This document shows positions 1-7,177 of a DNA stretch of 9,136 nt, piece by piece (the stretch's first letter is position 1; every line of letters begins with the position of its first letter). A program made the translations under genes and the position numbers. Below the pieces are notes generated by a model. It saw only the letters and a list, made by a program, of their open reading frames with translations, had not been told where the DNA came from and did not search any database. This DNA is from an uncultured Clostridia bacterium (GTDB taxonomy: Bacteria; Bacillota; Clostridia; TANB77; CAG-508). Location: assembly GCA_944389715.1 (NCBI GenBank), contig CALXNI010000140.1, positions 1 to 9,136 on the forward strand. Reading direction: 5' to 3'.

Positions 1-1013
1 AAGGGATATAAATATGCAGAAGAAAATCCAGATAAATTCCATGGAGTTTCAAGTTTTAATATAGATTCAGGCGAAACTATAAAAAAAATTACTAAAGATT
101 ATTCCAAAGTATTTGGAGATAAGTTAGTAAGTTTAGCAAAAAAGGATGACAAAATTGTTGCTATAACAGCAGCAATGAAAGATGGAACAGGATTAAAAGA
201 ATTTGCAAGCAATTTTCCTAACAGGTTTTTTGACGTTGGAATTGCCGAACAACATGCAGTAGGATTAATGGCAGGTATGGCAAAAGGTCGGTTTAAAGCC
301 GGTATTTGCTGTATATTCATCCTTTTTACAAAGAAGTTATGACCAGTTGATTCATGATATTGCAATACAAAATTTACCAGTAACTATATGTATTGATAGA
401 GCAGGAGTTGTAGGTGCGGATGGAGAAACACACCAAGGACTTTTTGATTTATCATTTTTATCATCAATACCTAATTTTGTTATAATGGCACCTAAAAATT
501 TCATTGAGCTAGAAAAAATGCTAGAATATGCAATTAATTTATCAAAACCTGTGGCTATAAGATATCCAAGAGGTTGCGAAGGTGAAATAAAACTTGAAAA
601 GTGTGAGGAAATAGAATTAGGAAAGGCAGAAGTAATCAAAGAAGGAACAGATCTAACTGTTATAGCAATTGGAAAAATGGTAGAAAAAGCAGTAGAAATT
701 GCCAATGTTTTAGAAAAAGATAATATAAATGTTGAGATAATAAATGCAAGGTTTTTAAAACCATTAGATAAAGAAACCATACTTAGATCAATAGAAAAAA
801 CAAAAAAAGCAATTACTATAGAGGATGGGATTTTAAAAGGTGGACTTCGGAAGTGCTGTTATAGAGGCAATGAATAATAGCGATTTAGAGAATATAAAAG
901 TAAAGACTTTTGGATATGATGATTGCTTTGTAGTACATGGGCAGGTAGAAGAATTAGAGGAATTAAATGGTTTAAATGTCAAAAATATTATAAATATATT
1001 GAAGTATACATAA
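1..1013 (+). pseudogene. dxs: 1-deoxy-D-xylulose-5-phosphate synthase, C-terminal half, two frameshifts
   Basis: DXS condenses pyruvate and glyceraldehyde-3-phosphate (thiamine diphosphate dependent) in the first step of the MEP isoprenoid pathway. The window opens inside the gene, near residue 300 of about 620. Frame 1 (1-288) holds the GIAEQHAVGL motif with the catalytic Glu codon at 247-249. Frame 2 (about 290-844) holds the YSSFLQRSYDQ, DRAGVVGADGETHQG and RYPRG motifs. Frame 3 (846-1013) holds the end, from FGSAVIEA to the TAA at 1011-1013. Removing one base at 288/289 restores AKGGLKPVFAVYSS, and removing C845 restores GGFGSAVIEA. Both are therefore +1 insertions in an otherwise well-preserved gene. 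They may be sequencing or assembly errors in a working gene, or very recent inactivation. Family identity is certain; functional status is not. Confidence 0.92.
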
Positions 1014-1027
1014 AAAAATGTTAAAAT
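999..1027 (+). promoter_or_regulatory. candidate promoter for the HD-hydrolase gene
   Basis: TTGAAG at 999-1004 and TAAAAT at 1022-1027 are 17 bp apart, so the -35 box overlaps the last codons of dxs. This would start RNA near 1034 and give the next gene a leader of about 75 nt. AT-rich DNA yields such matches by chance, so support is moderate. Confidence 0.4.
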
Positions 1028-1109
1028 AATAATATATTCATTTATAGTCTTCCTTGCGAGACAACATGTATTTGCAGGAGACAAAATAATTTTAAGGAGG
1101 AATGAATAT

Positions 1110-2243
1110 ATGGAAATCAAAAATTTAAAGGAAATCAATGAAGTGTTCAAACGGCTGAACAATTTAAGGCGGTGGACAAACTTCATAACGGAAAGCAAGT
1201 ATGATGAGATTTCAAAACAAGCTTTAAACTGTTGTGTTTGTTTTATACTTGCAACTGAAGCAGAGGAAAGAGGTATTGCAATTAATTGGAAAAGATTCCC
1301 CAAAATAGCAATTTACCGTGCATTCCAAAAAGCTTATGTAAATTATGATACTCCAGAACACATTCTGAAGGAAATTTGTAAACTGGAGGGTATTGATTTT
1401 GGAAAAGCTTTTGGTGATGTAACCTTTCAGACCATTTCAGAACTTACAGACAACGAGTTTGCTATGTATCTTAAAGATGGCTGTGGTACTGTAGAGGAAA
1501 AAATTTATAAGGCAGCAACTAAAGTAGCTACTCTTTTGGAACTCATAGAAATTCAAAAAAAAATAAACGGAGATTATGTCAGGGAAAGCGATAAAATAGT
1601 TAATTCTATGAGTGAATTCGAAGACATACCAGGCTTCAATGAAATAAGAGATCTTGATGGAAATTACTTTAAAGTGTTTTCTTCAATCTCAAAGTTAAGA
1701 AACCAAAACAGATGGGCAGCGTACTCATATAGTGTGGAATGTTCAGTTTTGGGGCATCTCTTTGATACTGCAGTTTTTTCATACTTTTTAGCTCTTGAAG
1801 ATGGAAAAACGGAGAAAGTAGCAACAAAATGCTTTTTCATGGGAATATTTCATGATGTTCCCGAAGCTTTTACCAAAGACATTCCGTCACCTATAAAGGA
1901 CAAAATTCCCGGTTTTAGAAAATTGACGGAGATATATGAACTTAAAATGATGGAAAAAAATGTGTATCCGTTTGTTTCAGAAATATGTGTAAAAGCCTTA
2001 AAAGACATTATGTTTGAGGAGAGTGATAATGCTGACTTCAAAGCACTGATGAAGGGAGCAGACTATATGTCTGCTATTTCAGAGATTTGGCGCCAACTTA
2101 AAGCTGGCACAAGAGATGAGGCGTTTATTAATGCAATAATGAGTCAGAAGGAGAAGTTTGATACAGGAGTTGCTAAGATTACCCCTAATATTAAAATGCT
2201 TTTAGGTGAAATGGTAAATTATGCAACCAGATTGAATTTATAA
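1110..2243 (+). CDS. YfbR-like HD-domain phosphohydrolase with degenerate N-terminal copy
   Basis: This 377-aa protein belongs to the HD superfamily related to E. coli YfbR, a metal-dependent 5'-deoxynucleotidase. The C-terminal half carries the family layout: RW at 201-202, His216, His248-Asp249 in FHDVPEAFTKDIPSPIK, and Asp318 in GADY. These match the H...HD...D metal ligands at YfbR-like spacing. The N-terminal half begins with its own RW (21-22) and aligns without gaps through the HD region, but Lys36 replaces the first His and Arg70-Ala71 replace His-Asp. It therefore looks like a decayed duplicate, perhaps structural. E. coli YfbR is about 200 aa, so the length fits two domains. The start has AAGGAGGA at 1094-1101. 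Codons such as CGG, CTG, GGC and CCC are more frequent than in neighbouring genes, which hints at transfer. It appears monocistronic, with a hairpin right after the stop. A nucleotide monophosphatase role is inferred; the exact substrate is unknown. Confidence 0.85.
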   Translation: MEIKNLKEINEVFKRLNNLRRWTNFITESKYDEISKQALNCCVCFILATEAEERGIAINWKRFPKIAIYRAFQKAYVNYDTPEHILKEICKLEGIDFGKAFGDVTFQTISELTDNEFAMYLKDGCGTVEEKIYKAATKVATLLELIEIQKKINGDYVRESDKIVNSMSEFEDIPGFNEIRDLDGNYFKVFSSISKLRNQNRWAAYSYSVECSVLGHLFDTAVFSYFLALEDGKTEKVATKCFFMGIFHDVPEAFTKDIPSPIKDKIPGFRKLTEIYELKMMEKNVYPFVSEICVKALKDIMFEESDNADFKALMKGADYMSAISEIWRQLKAGTRDEAFINAIMSQKEKFDTGVAKITPNIKMLLGEMVNYATRLNL

Positions 2244-2252
2244 TTTTTGATT

Positions 2253-2280
2253 AGGCTAAATGGTTTTCCATTTAGCCTTT
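2253..2280 (+). terminator. hairpin terminator after the HD gene
   Basis: AGGCTAAATGG (2253-2263) and CCATTTAGCCT (2268-2278) form a perfect 11-bp stem with a TTTT loop, starting 10 bases after the stop codon. The T tract is short (TTTCCTC), so termination may be incomplete. Confidence 0.75.
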
Positions 2281-2319
2281 CCTCATTATACTGCTAATTA
2301 CATTAAATAAAATTAAAAC

Positions 2320-2348
2320 TTGATTATATTAATAAAATAATATATAAT
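2320..2348 (+). promoter_or_regulatory. sigma-A promoter for the acyl-CoA synthetase gene
   Basis: TTGATT at 2320-2325 and a perfect TATAAT at 2343-2348 have the ideal 17-bp spacing. They lie between the upstream terminator and the start codon at 2391. Transcription would begin near 2355, giving a leader of about 36 nt. Confidence 0.65.
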
Positions 2349-2390
2349 AAGGACATTCAAAATAAAATTATAAGTAAGGGAGCAACTAAA

Positions 2391-4256
2391 ATGAGAATAT
2401 TAAAAGATTTTAACATACCAGATTTTAAGTTTCCAAAATTAAAAATGAAAAATGTAGAAAATATAGAAGAAGTAAAAGTAGACTATGAAGATATAGCAAA
2501 AAAACAAAAAGAAGAAAAAGGAAAAAGTAAATATCATGAGCAAACGCATTATAAAACAATAAAAGAAATATTTGTAAGATCAAGAGAGAAATATGGAAAA
2601 AATATATGCATATTAGAAAAATTTAATTCAAAAGAACCATTTACTGAAATTACATATAAAAAATTTACAGATGATGTTATTGCTTTAGGAACGGCACTAA
2701 CAAATAAGTATAACTTAAAAGATGAAAGAATTGTTATAATTGGTGAAAATACATATAATTGGTATGTATCGTACATGGCAATGCTTTGTGGAGTAGGTAT
2801 AGCAGTTCCTGTAGACAAGGAATTACCAGCAAACGAAATAGAAAATGTTATAGAGCGTTCAAAAGCCACAGCTGTCATATATTCTACAAAGAAAAAAGAA
2901 GTTATAAAAAAATTAGAAGATAATTTACCAAGAGTTAAATATTTTATTCAAATGAACTCAGATGATAAATTATCAGGAAGATCAGTAGGATTTAATACTA
3001 TAATTGATGAAGGAAAAGAAATGGTTAAATCAGGAGATAATTCATTTATGCAAATTGAAATAGATCCAGAAGAATTCAAAGTATTGATATTTACATCTGG
3101 AACAACTTCTAATGCAAAAGGAGTTATGCTTTGCAATCGTAATTTAGCGGCAAATGTAAATGCAGTAAGCCCATATGTAAAATTAACTGAAGCTGATAGA
3201 TTATTTTCAGTTTTACCACTTCATCATACCTATGAGTCTTCAATAGGATTCTTATTACCATTTGCTAACGGATGTTCAGTTGCAGTATGTCAGGGACTAA
3301 AATATATAGTTCCAAATTTAAAGGAAACTAAACCAACAGCAATGATTGCAGTTCCATTATTAATAGAAAATTTATATAAAAAGATAAATGCTAGCATTGA
3401 AAAAAGTGGAAAATCAGGACTTGTAAACTCTATGATACATGTAACAAATGCTTTAAAGAGTGTGGGAGTAGATATAAAGAAAAAGGTGTTTGCAGAAATA
3501 TATGAAAATTTAGGTGGAAATATAAGAATATTAGTTTCTGCTGCAGCTCCTATTGATGCAAAAATAGGAAAATGGATACAAGATATAGGAATAAGTTTTT
3601 TACAAGGGTATGGATTAACAGAAACAGCTCCTATTGCTGCATTGACACCAGAATTTGAACCAAAAGTTGGGTCTGCTGGTAAAGCTGTTGTGTGTGCAGA
3701 ACTTAAAATTGACAAACCAAATGAAAATGGAGAAGGAGAAGTTTTAATAAAAAGCGAAACACTAATGCTTGGATATTATGAAGATAAAGCGGCAACAGAT
3801 GAAGTAATTGAATATGATGAAGAAGGAAATAGATGGTTTCATTCAGGTGATGTTGGATATTTAGATGAAGACGGATTTTTATTTATAACAGGAAGAAGTA
3901 AAAATGTAATTGTTACTCAAAATGGTAAAAATATTTATCCAGAAGAGATAGAATTAATGCTTGGTAATATACCAGAAATAAAAGAATGTATGGTATATGG
4001 AAAAGAAGTTGAAGGAGAAAAAGAACTAGTAATTTCTGCAAAAGTTATACCAAATTACGAAGAACTTGAAGAAAATTACGGAAAAGATTTAAGTGATAAA
4101 CAAATTTACGATATTATATGGGAAAAAATAAAAGAAGTAAATCATAAGCTAACTTCATATAAAGCAATAAAAAATCTAGAAATAAAAAAGGATGAATTTG
4201 TAAAAACAACCACAATGAAAATAAAACGTTATGCAGAATTAAATAAAGATAAGTAA
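2391..4256 (+). CDS. long-chain acyl-CoA synthetase (AMP-forming)
   Basis: A 621-aa member of the ANL adenylate-forming superfamily, closest in layout to long-chain fatty acid:CoA ligases (FadD/FAA1 type). It would activate a fatty acid as acyl-AMP and transfer it to CoA in the cytosol or at the membrane face. Motifs are in the expected order: the P-loop-like TSGTTSNAKG at 235-244, GYGLTET at 406-412, HSGD at 484-487 with the acid that binds AMP ribose, GRSKNVIVTQNGKNIYPEEIE from 501, and a C-terminal catalytic Lys at 610 in KTTTMKIKR. In that last motif Met replaces the usual Gly. The first 50 residues are highly charged and precede the conserved core. The length is normal for the family. 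AAGGGAG at 2376-2382 supports the start at 2391. It has its own promoter and no obvious operon partner. Chain-length preference cannot be read from the sequence. Confidence 0.9.
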   Translation: MRILKDFNIPDFKFPKLKMKNVENIEEVKVDYEDIAKKQKEEKGKSKYHEQTHYKTIKEIFVRSREKYGKNICILEKFNSKEPFTEITYKKFTDDVIALGTALTNKYNLKDERIVIIGENTYNWYVSYMAMLCGVGIAVPVDKELPANEIENVIERSKATAVIYSTKKKEVIKKLEDNLPRVKYFIQMNSDDKLSGRSVGFNTIIDEGKEMVKSGDNSFMQIEIDPEEFKVLIFTSGTTSNAKGVMLCNRNLAANVNAVSPYVKLTEADRLFSVLPLHHTYESSIGFLLPFANGCSVAVCQGLKYIVPNLKETKPTAMIAVPLLIENLYKKINASIEKSGKSGLVNSMIHVTNALKSVGVDIKKKVFAEIYENLGGNIRILVSAAAPIDAKIGKWIQDIGISFLQGYGLTETAPIAALTPEFEPKVGSAGKAVVCAELKIDKPNENGEGEVLIKSETLMLGYYEDKAATDEVIEYDEEGNRWFHSGDVGYLDEDGFLFITGRSKNVIVTQNGKNIYPEEIELMLGNIPEIKECMVYGKEVEGEKELVISAKVIPNYEELEENYGKDLSDKQIYDIIWEKIKEVNHKLTSYKAIKNLEIKKDEFVKTTTMKIKRYAELNKDK

Positions 4257-4299
4257 TATTACAATTATATTACAAATTACTAAAATAAAATTATTTCTA

Positions 4300-4329
4300 T
4301 TGACAGAATAATTTAAATTGTATTAAAAT
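4300..4329 (+). promoter_or_regulatory. sigma-A promoter for the 4415-5266 gene
   Basis: A perfect TTGACA at 4300-4305 is followed, 18 bp later, by TAAAAT at 4324-4329. It lies in the 158-bp gap between the acyl-CoA synthetase and the next gene. Transcription would start near 4336, giving a leader of about 80 nt. Confidence 0.6.
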
Positions 4330-4414
4330 ATTAATGAAGAAATTTATAAAATGTTGTAGTTATATTTAACATTTTATGTAGCATATACTCAGGACAAAGG
4401 AGGGGGAGTTTACG

Positions 4415-5266
4415 GTGCTATTTTTTCATAAGCCAGGCATAGTAAACGTAAAAATGATAATTACAGAAGAAAAAATTTTATCAAATATCGATAAAGTACA
4501 AAAAATGATTAATCCAAACAATAAAAAACAAATTATACAATTAGAAGAAGATGCATACTTTAAAGATTTAATAGATTCGATAAAAACATATTTAATAGAA
4601 TATCCAAAAAAGAAAAATTTTCCATATAGTGTATATAAAGCAGCATATGGTTTAGTAGAGTTTGCTACAAATCAATTTGAAGATAATACAAAGCAAATAG
4701 AGAACCTTATTAGGCAAAGAGAAAACAATATAGCAAAAGCTGCTGAATTAAAAGATGTATTTGAAGCAGTTAAATCTAAAGACAAGGAATGGAAAACAAG
4801 AGTAAAACAAATTAGTAATGTTGTATCAGAAGATATAGTAGAAGCTTTAATTATAATAGGAAAATGTAAAACAAAAAAACCAGCAAATTACGAAGATGCT
4901 GTAAAATTGGTAAAAGCTAGAATTTCTAATTTAGAAAGTAATTTACATATAGAAATAGATATGGAAAGAATAGAAGATAGAAGCAAAGCTTTAAGTTATA
5001 TTGGAATTGAAGTAGCAGAAGCATTAAAAGGTATACCAACACCAGTAGCTACAGAAGAAAAAGTAAAAGAAGAGCAAACAGTAAAAACTTCTATATTAGA
5101 ACCTGTTCAAGATACATACATAGAAGAAACAAGGTTTGAAGTTAAACCTTCATTATGGCAAAGAATTAAAAATAGTAAATTAGTTAGAACAATATCATAT
5201 ATTACAAAAATAAAAATTAGATTAGATGTGCCAGCACTTCCAGAAGGTAGAGGAGATAAAAATTAA
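4415..5266 (+). CDS. hypothetical helical protein, 283 aa
   Basis: I do not recognise this protein. The GTG start at 4415 is chosen because a very strong AAAGGAGG (4396-4403) stands at a workable distance. An in-frame ATG at 4454 would remove 13 residues but lacks a ribosome binding site. The protein is Lys/Glu-rich and mostly helical. Residues 60-130 have heptad-like charge patterns that could form a coiled coil. There is no signal peptide or clear membrane span. Around residues 213-235 lies a Glu/Thr-rich linker. The last 38 residues form a strongly basic tail (LWQRIKNSKLVR onward), ending in a short Pro/Gly-containing tip. Codon use resembles its neighbours and the gene has its own promoter and terminator, so it looks genuine and independently expressed. 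The basic tail could contact nucleic acid, phospholipid or a partner; that is speculation. Confidence 0.75.
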   Translation: MLFFHKPGIVNVKMIITEEKILSNIDKVQKMINPNNKKQIIQLEEDAYFKDLIDSIKTYLIEYPKKKNFPYSVYKAAYGLVEFATNQFEDNTKQIENLIRQRENNIAKAAELKDVFEAVKSKDKEWKTRVKQISNVVSEDIVEALIIIGKCKTKKPANYEDAVKLVKARISNLESNLHIEIDMERIEDRSKALSYIGIEVAEALKGIPTPVATEEKVKEEQTVKTSILEPVQDTYIEETRFEVKPSLWQRIKNSKLVRTISYITKIKIRLDVPALPEGRGDKN

Positions 5267-5277
5267 AAGAAATTATT

Positions 5278-5310
5278 TAGGACGGAAGTTATTTTCCGCC
5301 CTATTTTTTT
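5278..5310 (+). terminator. rho-independent terminator after the hypothetical gene
   Basis: The stem pairs 5278-5287 with 5294-5303 (TAGGACGGAA with TTCCGCCCTA), has one A-C mismatch and the loop GTTATT, and is followed by seven T residues. It starts 12 bases after the stop codon. Confidence 0.85.
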
Positions 5311-5339
5311 GAAGACAGTATAAATTAATTTATGAAAAG

Positions 5340-5363
5340 TAGGGGAGGGCATTGTGTCCGCCC
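5340..5363 (+). repeat. GC-rich hairpin upstream of thyA, possibly a remnant of the dispersed repeat
   Basis: GGGAGGGC (5343-5350) pairs with GTCCGCCC (5356-5363) around the loop ATTGT, with one A-G mismatch and one G-T wobble. It begins GTAGGGG and ends CCCG, like the hairpin tips of the two repeat copies at 6773 and 8997. It sits only a few bases before the thyA ribosome binding site, so it could also affect thyA expression. The relation to the repeats rests on a short match and is uncertain. Confidence 0.4.
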
Positions 5364-5383
5364 GAAATAAAAGGAGAATTAAT

Positions 5384-6175
5384 ATGAGTAAATATGATGA
5401 ACAATATTTAGATTTAGTAGAAAGAATATTAACAAAAGGGTATTATGATCAGAACAGAACAGGAATAGCAACATACAAATTACCACATCAAATATTACAA
5501 TTTGATTTAGAAGAAGAGTTTCCAATACTTACAACAAAGTATGTTGCATATAAAGCAGCAATAAAAGAATTGTTATGGATATTTCAAAAACAATCAAATA
5601 AAATTAGTGATTTACACGAGCAAAATGTTCACATATGGGACGAATGGGAAATGGAAGACGGAACAATAGGAACATCGTATGGCTGGGTTGTAAAGAAATT
5701 TAATCAAGTTGATAAATTAATTCATCAATTAAAAACAAATCCACAAGATAGAAGAATGGTAATAAACTTATGGCAAATACCTTATTTAGATACAGGAGCA
5801 TTATACCCATGCGTATTTAACAGTTGTTGGGATGTAACAGATGGAAAATTGAATTGTATGCTTACAATAAGGTCAAATGATATACCTTTAGGACATCCAT
5901 TTAATGTAACACAACATGCAGTATTTATTCATTTACTTGCACAAGTTACAAATTTAAAACCTGGATTACTTACAGTATGTATTAGTAATGCTCATATTTA
6001 TGAAAATCAAGTAGAAGGCATGAAAGAACAATTATCAAGAAGAGACAAAGCATATCCTGCACCAAAACTTTGGATAAATCCAGAAATTAAAGATTTTTAT
6101 GATTTTAAGCCAGAAGATATAGAACTAATAGATTACAAGCATTTAGGAAAAATAAAAATGGATGTAGCAGTTTAA
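5384..6175 (+). CDS. thyA: thymidylate synthase
   Basis: ThyA methylates dUMP to dTMP using 5,10-methylenetetrahydrofolate and releases dihydrofolate. The chosen start gives 263 aa, matching the roughly 264 aa of E. coli ThyA. AAAAGGAG (5370-5376) precedes ATG 5384. An upstream in-frame GTG (5354) lies within the hairpin and would add residues absent from the family. Active-site residues are present: Arg25 (dUMP phosphate), the HIWDEW folate-pocket region, the RR pair, catalytic Cys143 in YPC, R163-S164-x-D166, Asn174 in LGHPFN, and H204/Y206 in HIY. The segment after the nucleophile, VFNSCWDVTDGKLN, differs from the E. coli HAFFQFYV type and resembles a divergent Firmicute branch. The C-terminus ends KMDVAV, as expected for a complete enzyme. 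FolA, 106 bp downstream, reduces its dihydrofolate product. Confidence 0.95.
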   Translation: MSKYDEQYLDLVERILTKGYYDQNRTGIATYKLPHQILQFDLEEEFPILTTKYVAYKAAIKELLWIFQKQSNKISDLHEQNVHIWDEWEMEDGTIGTSYGWVVKKFNQVDKLIHQLKTNPQDRRMVINLWQIPYLDTGALYPCVFNSCWDVTDGKLNCMLTIRSNDIPLGHPFNVTQHAVFIHLLAQVTNLKPGLLTVCISNAHIYENQVEGMKEQLSRRDKAYPAPKLWINPEIKDFYDFKPEDIELIDYKHLGKIKMDVAV

Positions 6176-6178
6176 AAC

Positions 6179-6236
6179 GAGGGACATTCCTCAATCTATG
6201 AGGAATGCCTGTGAGTGAGGTTTGTCCCTCAAACCT
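6179..6236 (+). promoter_or_regulatory. palindrome cluster / alternative RNA structures in the folA leader
   Basis: In the 106-bp gap between thyA and folA, GAGGGACA (6179-6186) can pair with TGTCCCTC (6223-6230). This encloses a perfect hairpin ATTCCTCA/TGAGGAAT (6186-6193 with 6199-6206). A competing hairpin AGGTTTG/CAAACCT (6218-6224 with 6230-6236, loop TCCCT) uses the same 6223-6230 segment, so the two folds exclude each other. It may be a leader switch, or a REP-like palindrome cluster of the kind mobilised by RAYT/IS200-type transposases. It matches no riboswitch I can name. No T tract follows, so it is not an obvious terminator. Confidence 0.5.
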
Positions 6237-6281
6237 TGTAGAAATAAGATGGCACATTAAAAAAGAAGGGAGAAAATATAT

Positions 6282-6770
6282 ATGTTATCAATTATAGTTG
6301 CAATAGCAAATAAAAACGTTATAGGAAAAGATAACAAATTGATTTGGCATTTACCAGAAGATTTAAAAAGGTTTAAAGAAATTACATCAGGGCATAAAAT
6401 AATAATGGGAAGGAAAACATTTGAATCATTAGGAAGAGTTTTACCTAATAGAAAACATATTATCTTATGCAATGATATGAAAATGGACATAGAAAACGAA
6501 AATGTTGAAATCTTAGATGACATTTCAAAATTAGATAAGTACATAAATTCTGATGAAGAGTGTTTTGTAATAGGTGGAGCAACAATATATAAATTACTTA
6601 TGCCATATGCAAACAAAATGTATATAACAAAAATAAATCAAGACTTCGATGGAGATGTTTGGTTTCCAGAAATTAAAGATACAGAATGGAAAGAAGTATC
6701 AAGAGAAAAAGGCTTAAAAAATGAAAAAAATCCTTATGACTATGAATATATAACATATGTAAAAAAATAA
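6282..6770 (+). CDS. folA: dihydrofolate reductase
   Basis: A 162-aa, full-length DHFR that reduces dihydrofolate to tetrahydrofolate with NADPH, and the target of trimethoprim. Trp22 and Asp27 fall at the same positions as in E. coli FolA (WHLPEDLKRFK). GRKTFESLG at 43-51 forms part of the NADPH site, Arg57 is the conserved binder of the folate glutamate tail, and GG at 98-99 (VIGGATIYK) is the cofactor-binding glycine pair. AAGGGAGA at 6266-6273 supports the ATG at 6282. It probably shares transcripts with thyA, since no convincing promoter or T-tailed terminator separates them, although the palindromic leader may modulate it. A MITE-like element begins two bases after the stop codon. Chromosomal folA and acquired dfr genes cannot be told apart by sequence alone; the thyA neighbour and matching base composition favour a native gene. 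Confidence 0.95.
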   Translation: MLSIIVAIANKNVIGKDNKLIWHLPEDLKRFKEITSGHKIIMGRKTFESLGRVLPNRKHIILCNDMKMDIENENVEILDDISKLDKYINSDEECFVIGGATIYKLLMPYANKMYITKINQDFDGDVWFPEIKDTEWKEVSREKGLKNEKNPYDYEYITYVKK

Positions 6771-6772
6771 TT

Positions 6773-6957
6773 GTTAATGTTCAGACTAAAATTTAAAAAG
6801 TAGAGTAAATGTAGGGGCGATTTTAATCGCCCGCTCTCCAAAGAAATTACTAAAACCCTCCAATCACATTCGTAGTTTCACAAATTGATGTATTTTAACA
6901 GATTTATAATATTCTGCATTTCAAATTACTAATTATAATTTTGATCTGAACATTAAC
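6773..6957. mobile_element. MITE-like non-coding element, complete copy (185 bp)
   Basis: The ends are 21-bp terminal inverted repeats: 6773-6793 and the reverse complement of 6937-6957 agree at 19 of 21 positions (GTTAATGTTCAGA...AAAATT). Inside lies a hairpin tip, GGGCGATT-TT-AATCGCCC, at about 6816-6833. Positions 6773-6855 match 8997-9080 almost base for base. There is no coding potential and no clear target-site duplication. It lies between the folA stop and the tRNA promoter. Size, inverted ends and copy number fit a miniature inverted-repeat element moved by a transposase encoded elsewhere; the family is not identified. Confidence 0.75.
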
Positions 6958-6996
6958 CAGCAAAAATTGAAAAAATAAAAAAATTGAAAAAATGTA

Positions 6997-7025
6997 TTGA
7001 CATGTGTTAGAAAATATCTTATAAT
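6997..7025 (+). promoter_or_regulatory. perfect consensus sigma-A promoter for the tRNA gene
   Basis: TTGACA (6997-7002), 17 bp, TATAAT (7020-7025): a full consensus match at ideal spacing. It lies 20 bp before the tRNA and would start RNA near 7032. Such strength is usual for stable RNA genes. Confidence 0.88.
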
Positions 7026-7045
7026 AAATTTTGCGTTGAACAATT

Positions 7046-7122
7046 GCTCCCTTAGCTCAGTTGGTCAGAGCAACCGGCTCATAACCGGTGGGTCCAAGGT
7101 TCGAATCCTTGAGGGAGCACCA
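7046..7122 (+). tRNA. tRNA with CAT anticodon (elongator Met, or Ile2 if lysidine-modified)
   Basis: A complete cloverleaf is visible: acceptor stem GCTCCCT/AGGGAGC (7 bp), D arm GCTC/GAGC, anticodon stem ACCGG/CCGGT with loop CTCATAA and anticodon CAT at 7080-7082, T arm CAAGG/CCTTG with TTCGAAT, discriminator A and encoded CCA (7120-7122). The first acceptor pair is G-C and the anticodon stem lacks the three G-C pairs of initiator tRNA, so it is not tRNA-fMet. Elongator Met and the tRNA-Ile2 read by TilS share this anticodon; I lean to elongator Met but cannot settle it. Confidence 0.95.
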
Positions 7123-7131
7123 ATAAAATTT

Positions 7132-7177
7132 AAAACTATTCCACAAAACTCAAATATGGGTAAGGGTATAGTTTTTT
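7132..7177 (+). terminator. probable terminator after the tRNA, possibly bidirectional
   Basis: AAAACTAT (7132-7139) and ATAGTTTT (7168-7175) pair around a 28-nt loop, and six T residues run from 7172 to 7177. The reverse strand also reads into T-rich sequence, so it could end transcripts from the convergent 73-aa gene. The long loop makes it weaker than a textbook terminator. Confidence 0.45.

Noticed and set aside
833..1303. Minus-strand open frame of 156 codons over the dxs end and HD start
   Set aside because: It is antisense to two recognisable genes and has no RBS or recognisable domain.
5309..5336. Possible promoter for thyA (TTGAAG, 16 bp, TATGAA)
   Set aside because: Weak at both boxes and partly inside the T tract of the preceding terminator; not convincing enough to list.
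5354..5383. Upstream GTG start for thyA adding ten residues
   Set aside because: It lies within the GC-rich hairpin, lacks a Shine-Dalgarno sequence, and the extra residues are absent from the family; ATG 5384 has AAAAGGAG.
6179..6281. Tetrahydrofolate riboswitch before folA
   Set aside because: The visible stems do not match the THF riboswitch layout that I know; only generic palindromes can be supported.
7046..7122. Initiator tRNA-fMet
   Set aside because: The first acceptor pair is G-C and the anticodon stem lacks the GGG/CCC signature of initiators.
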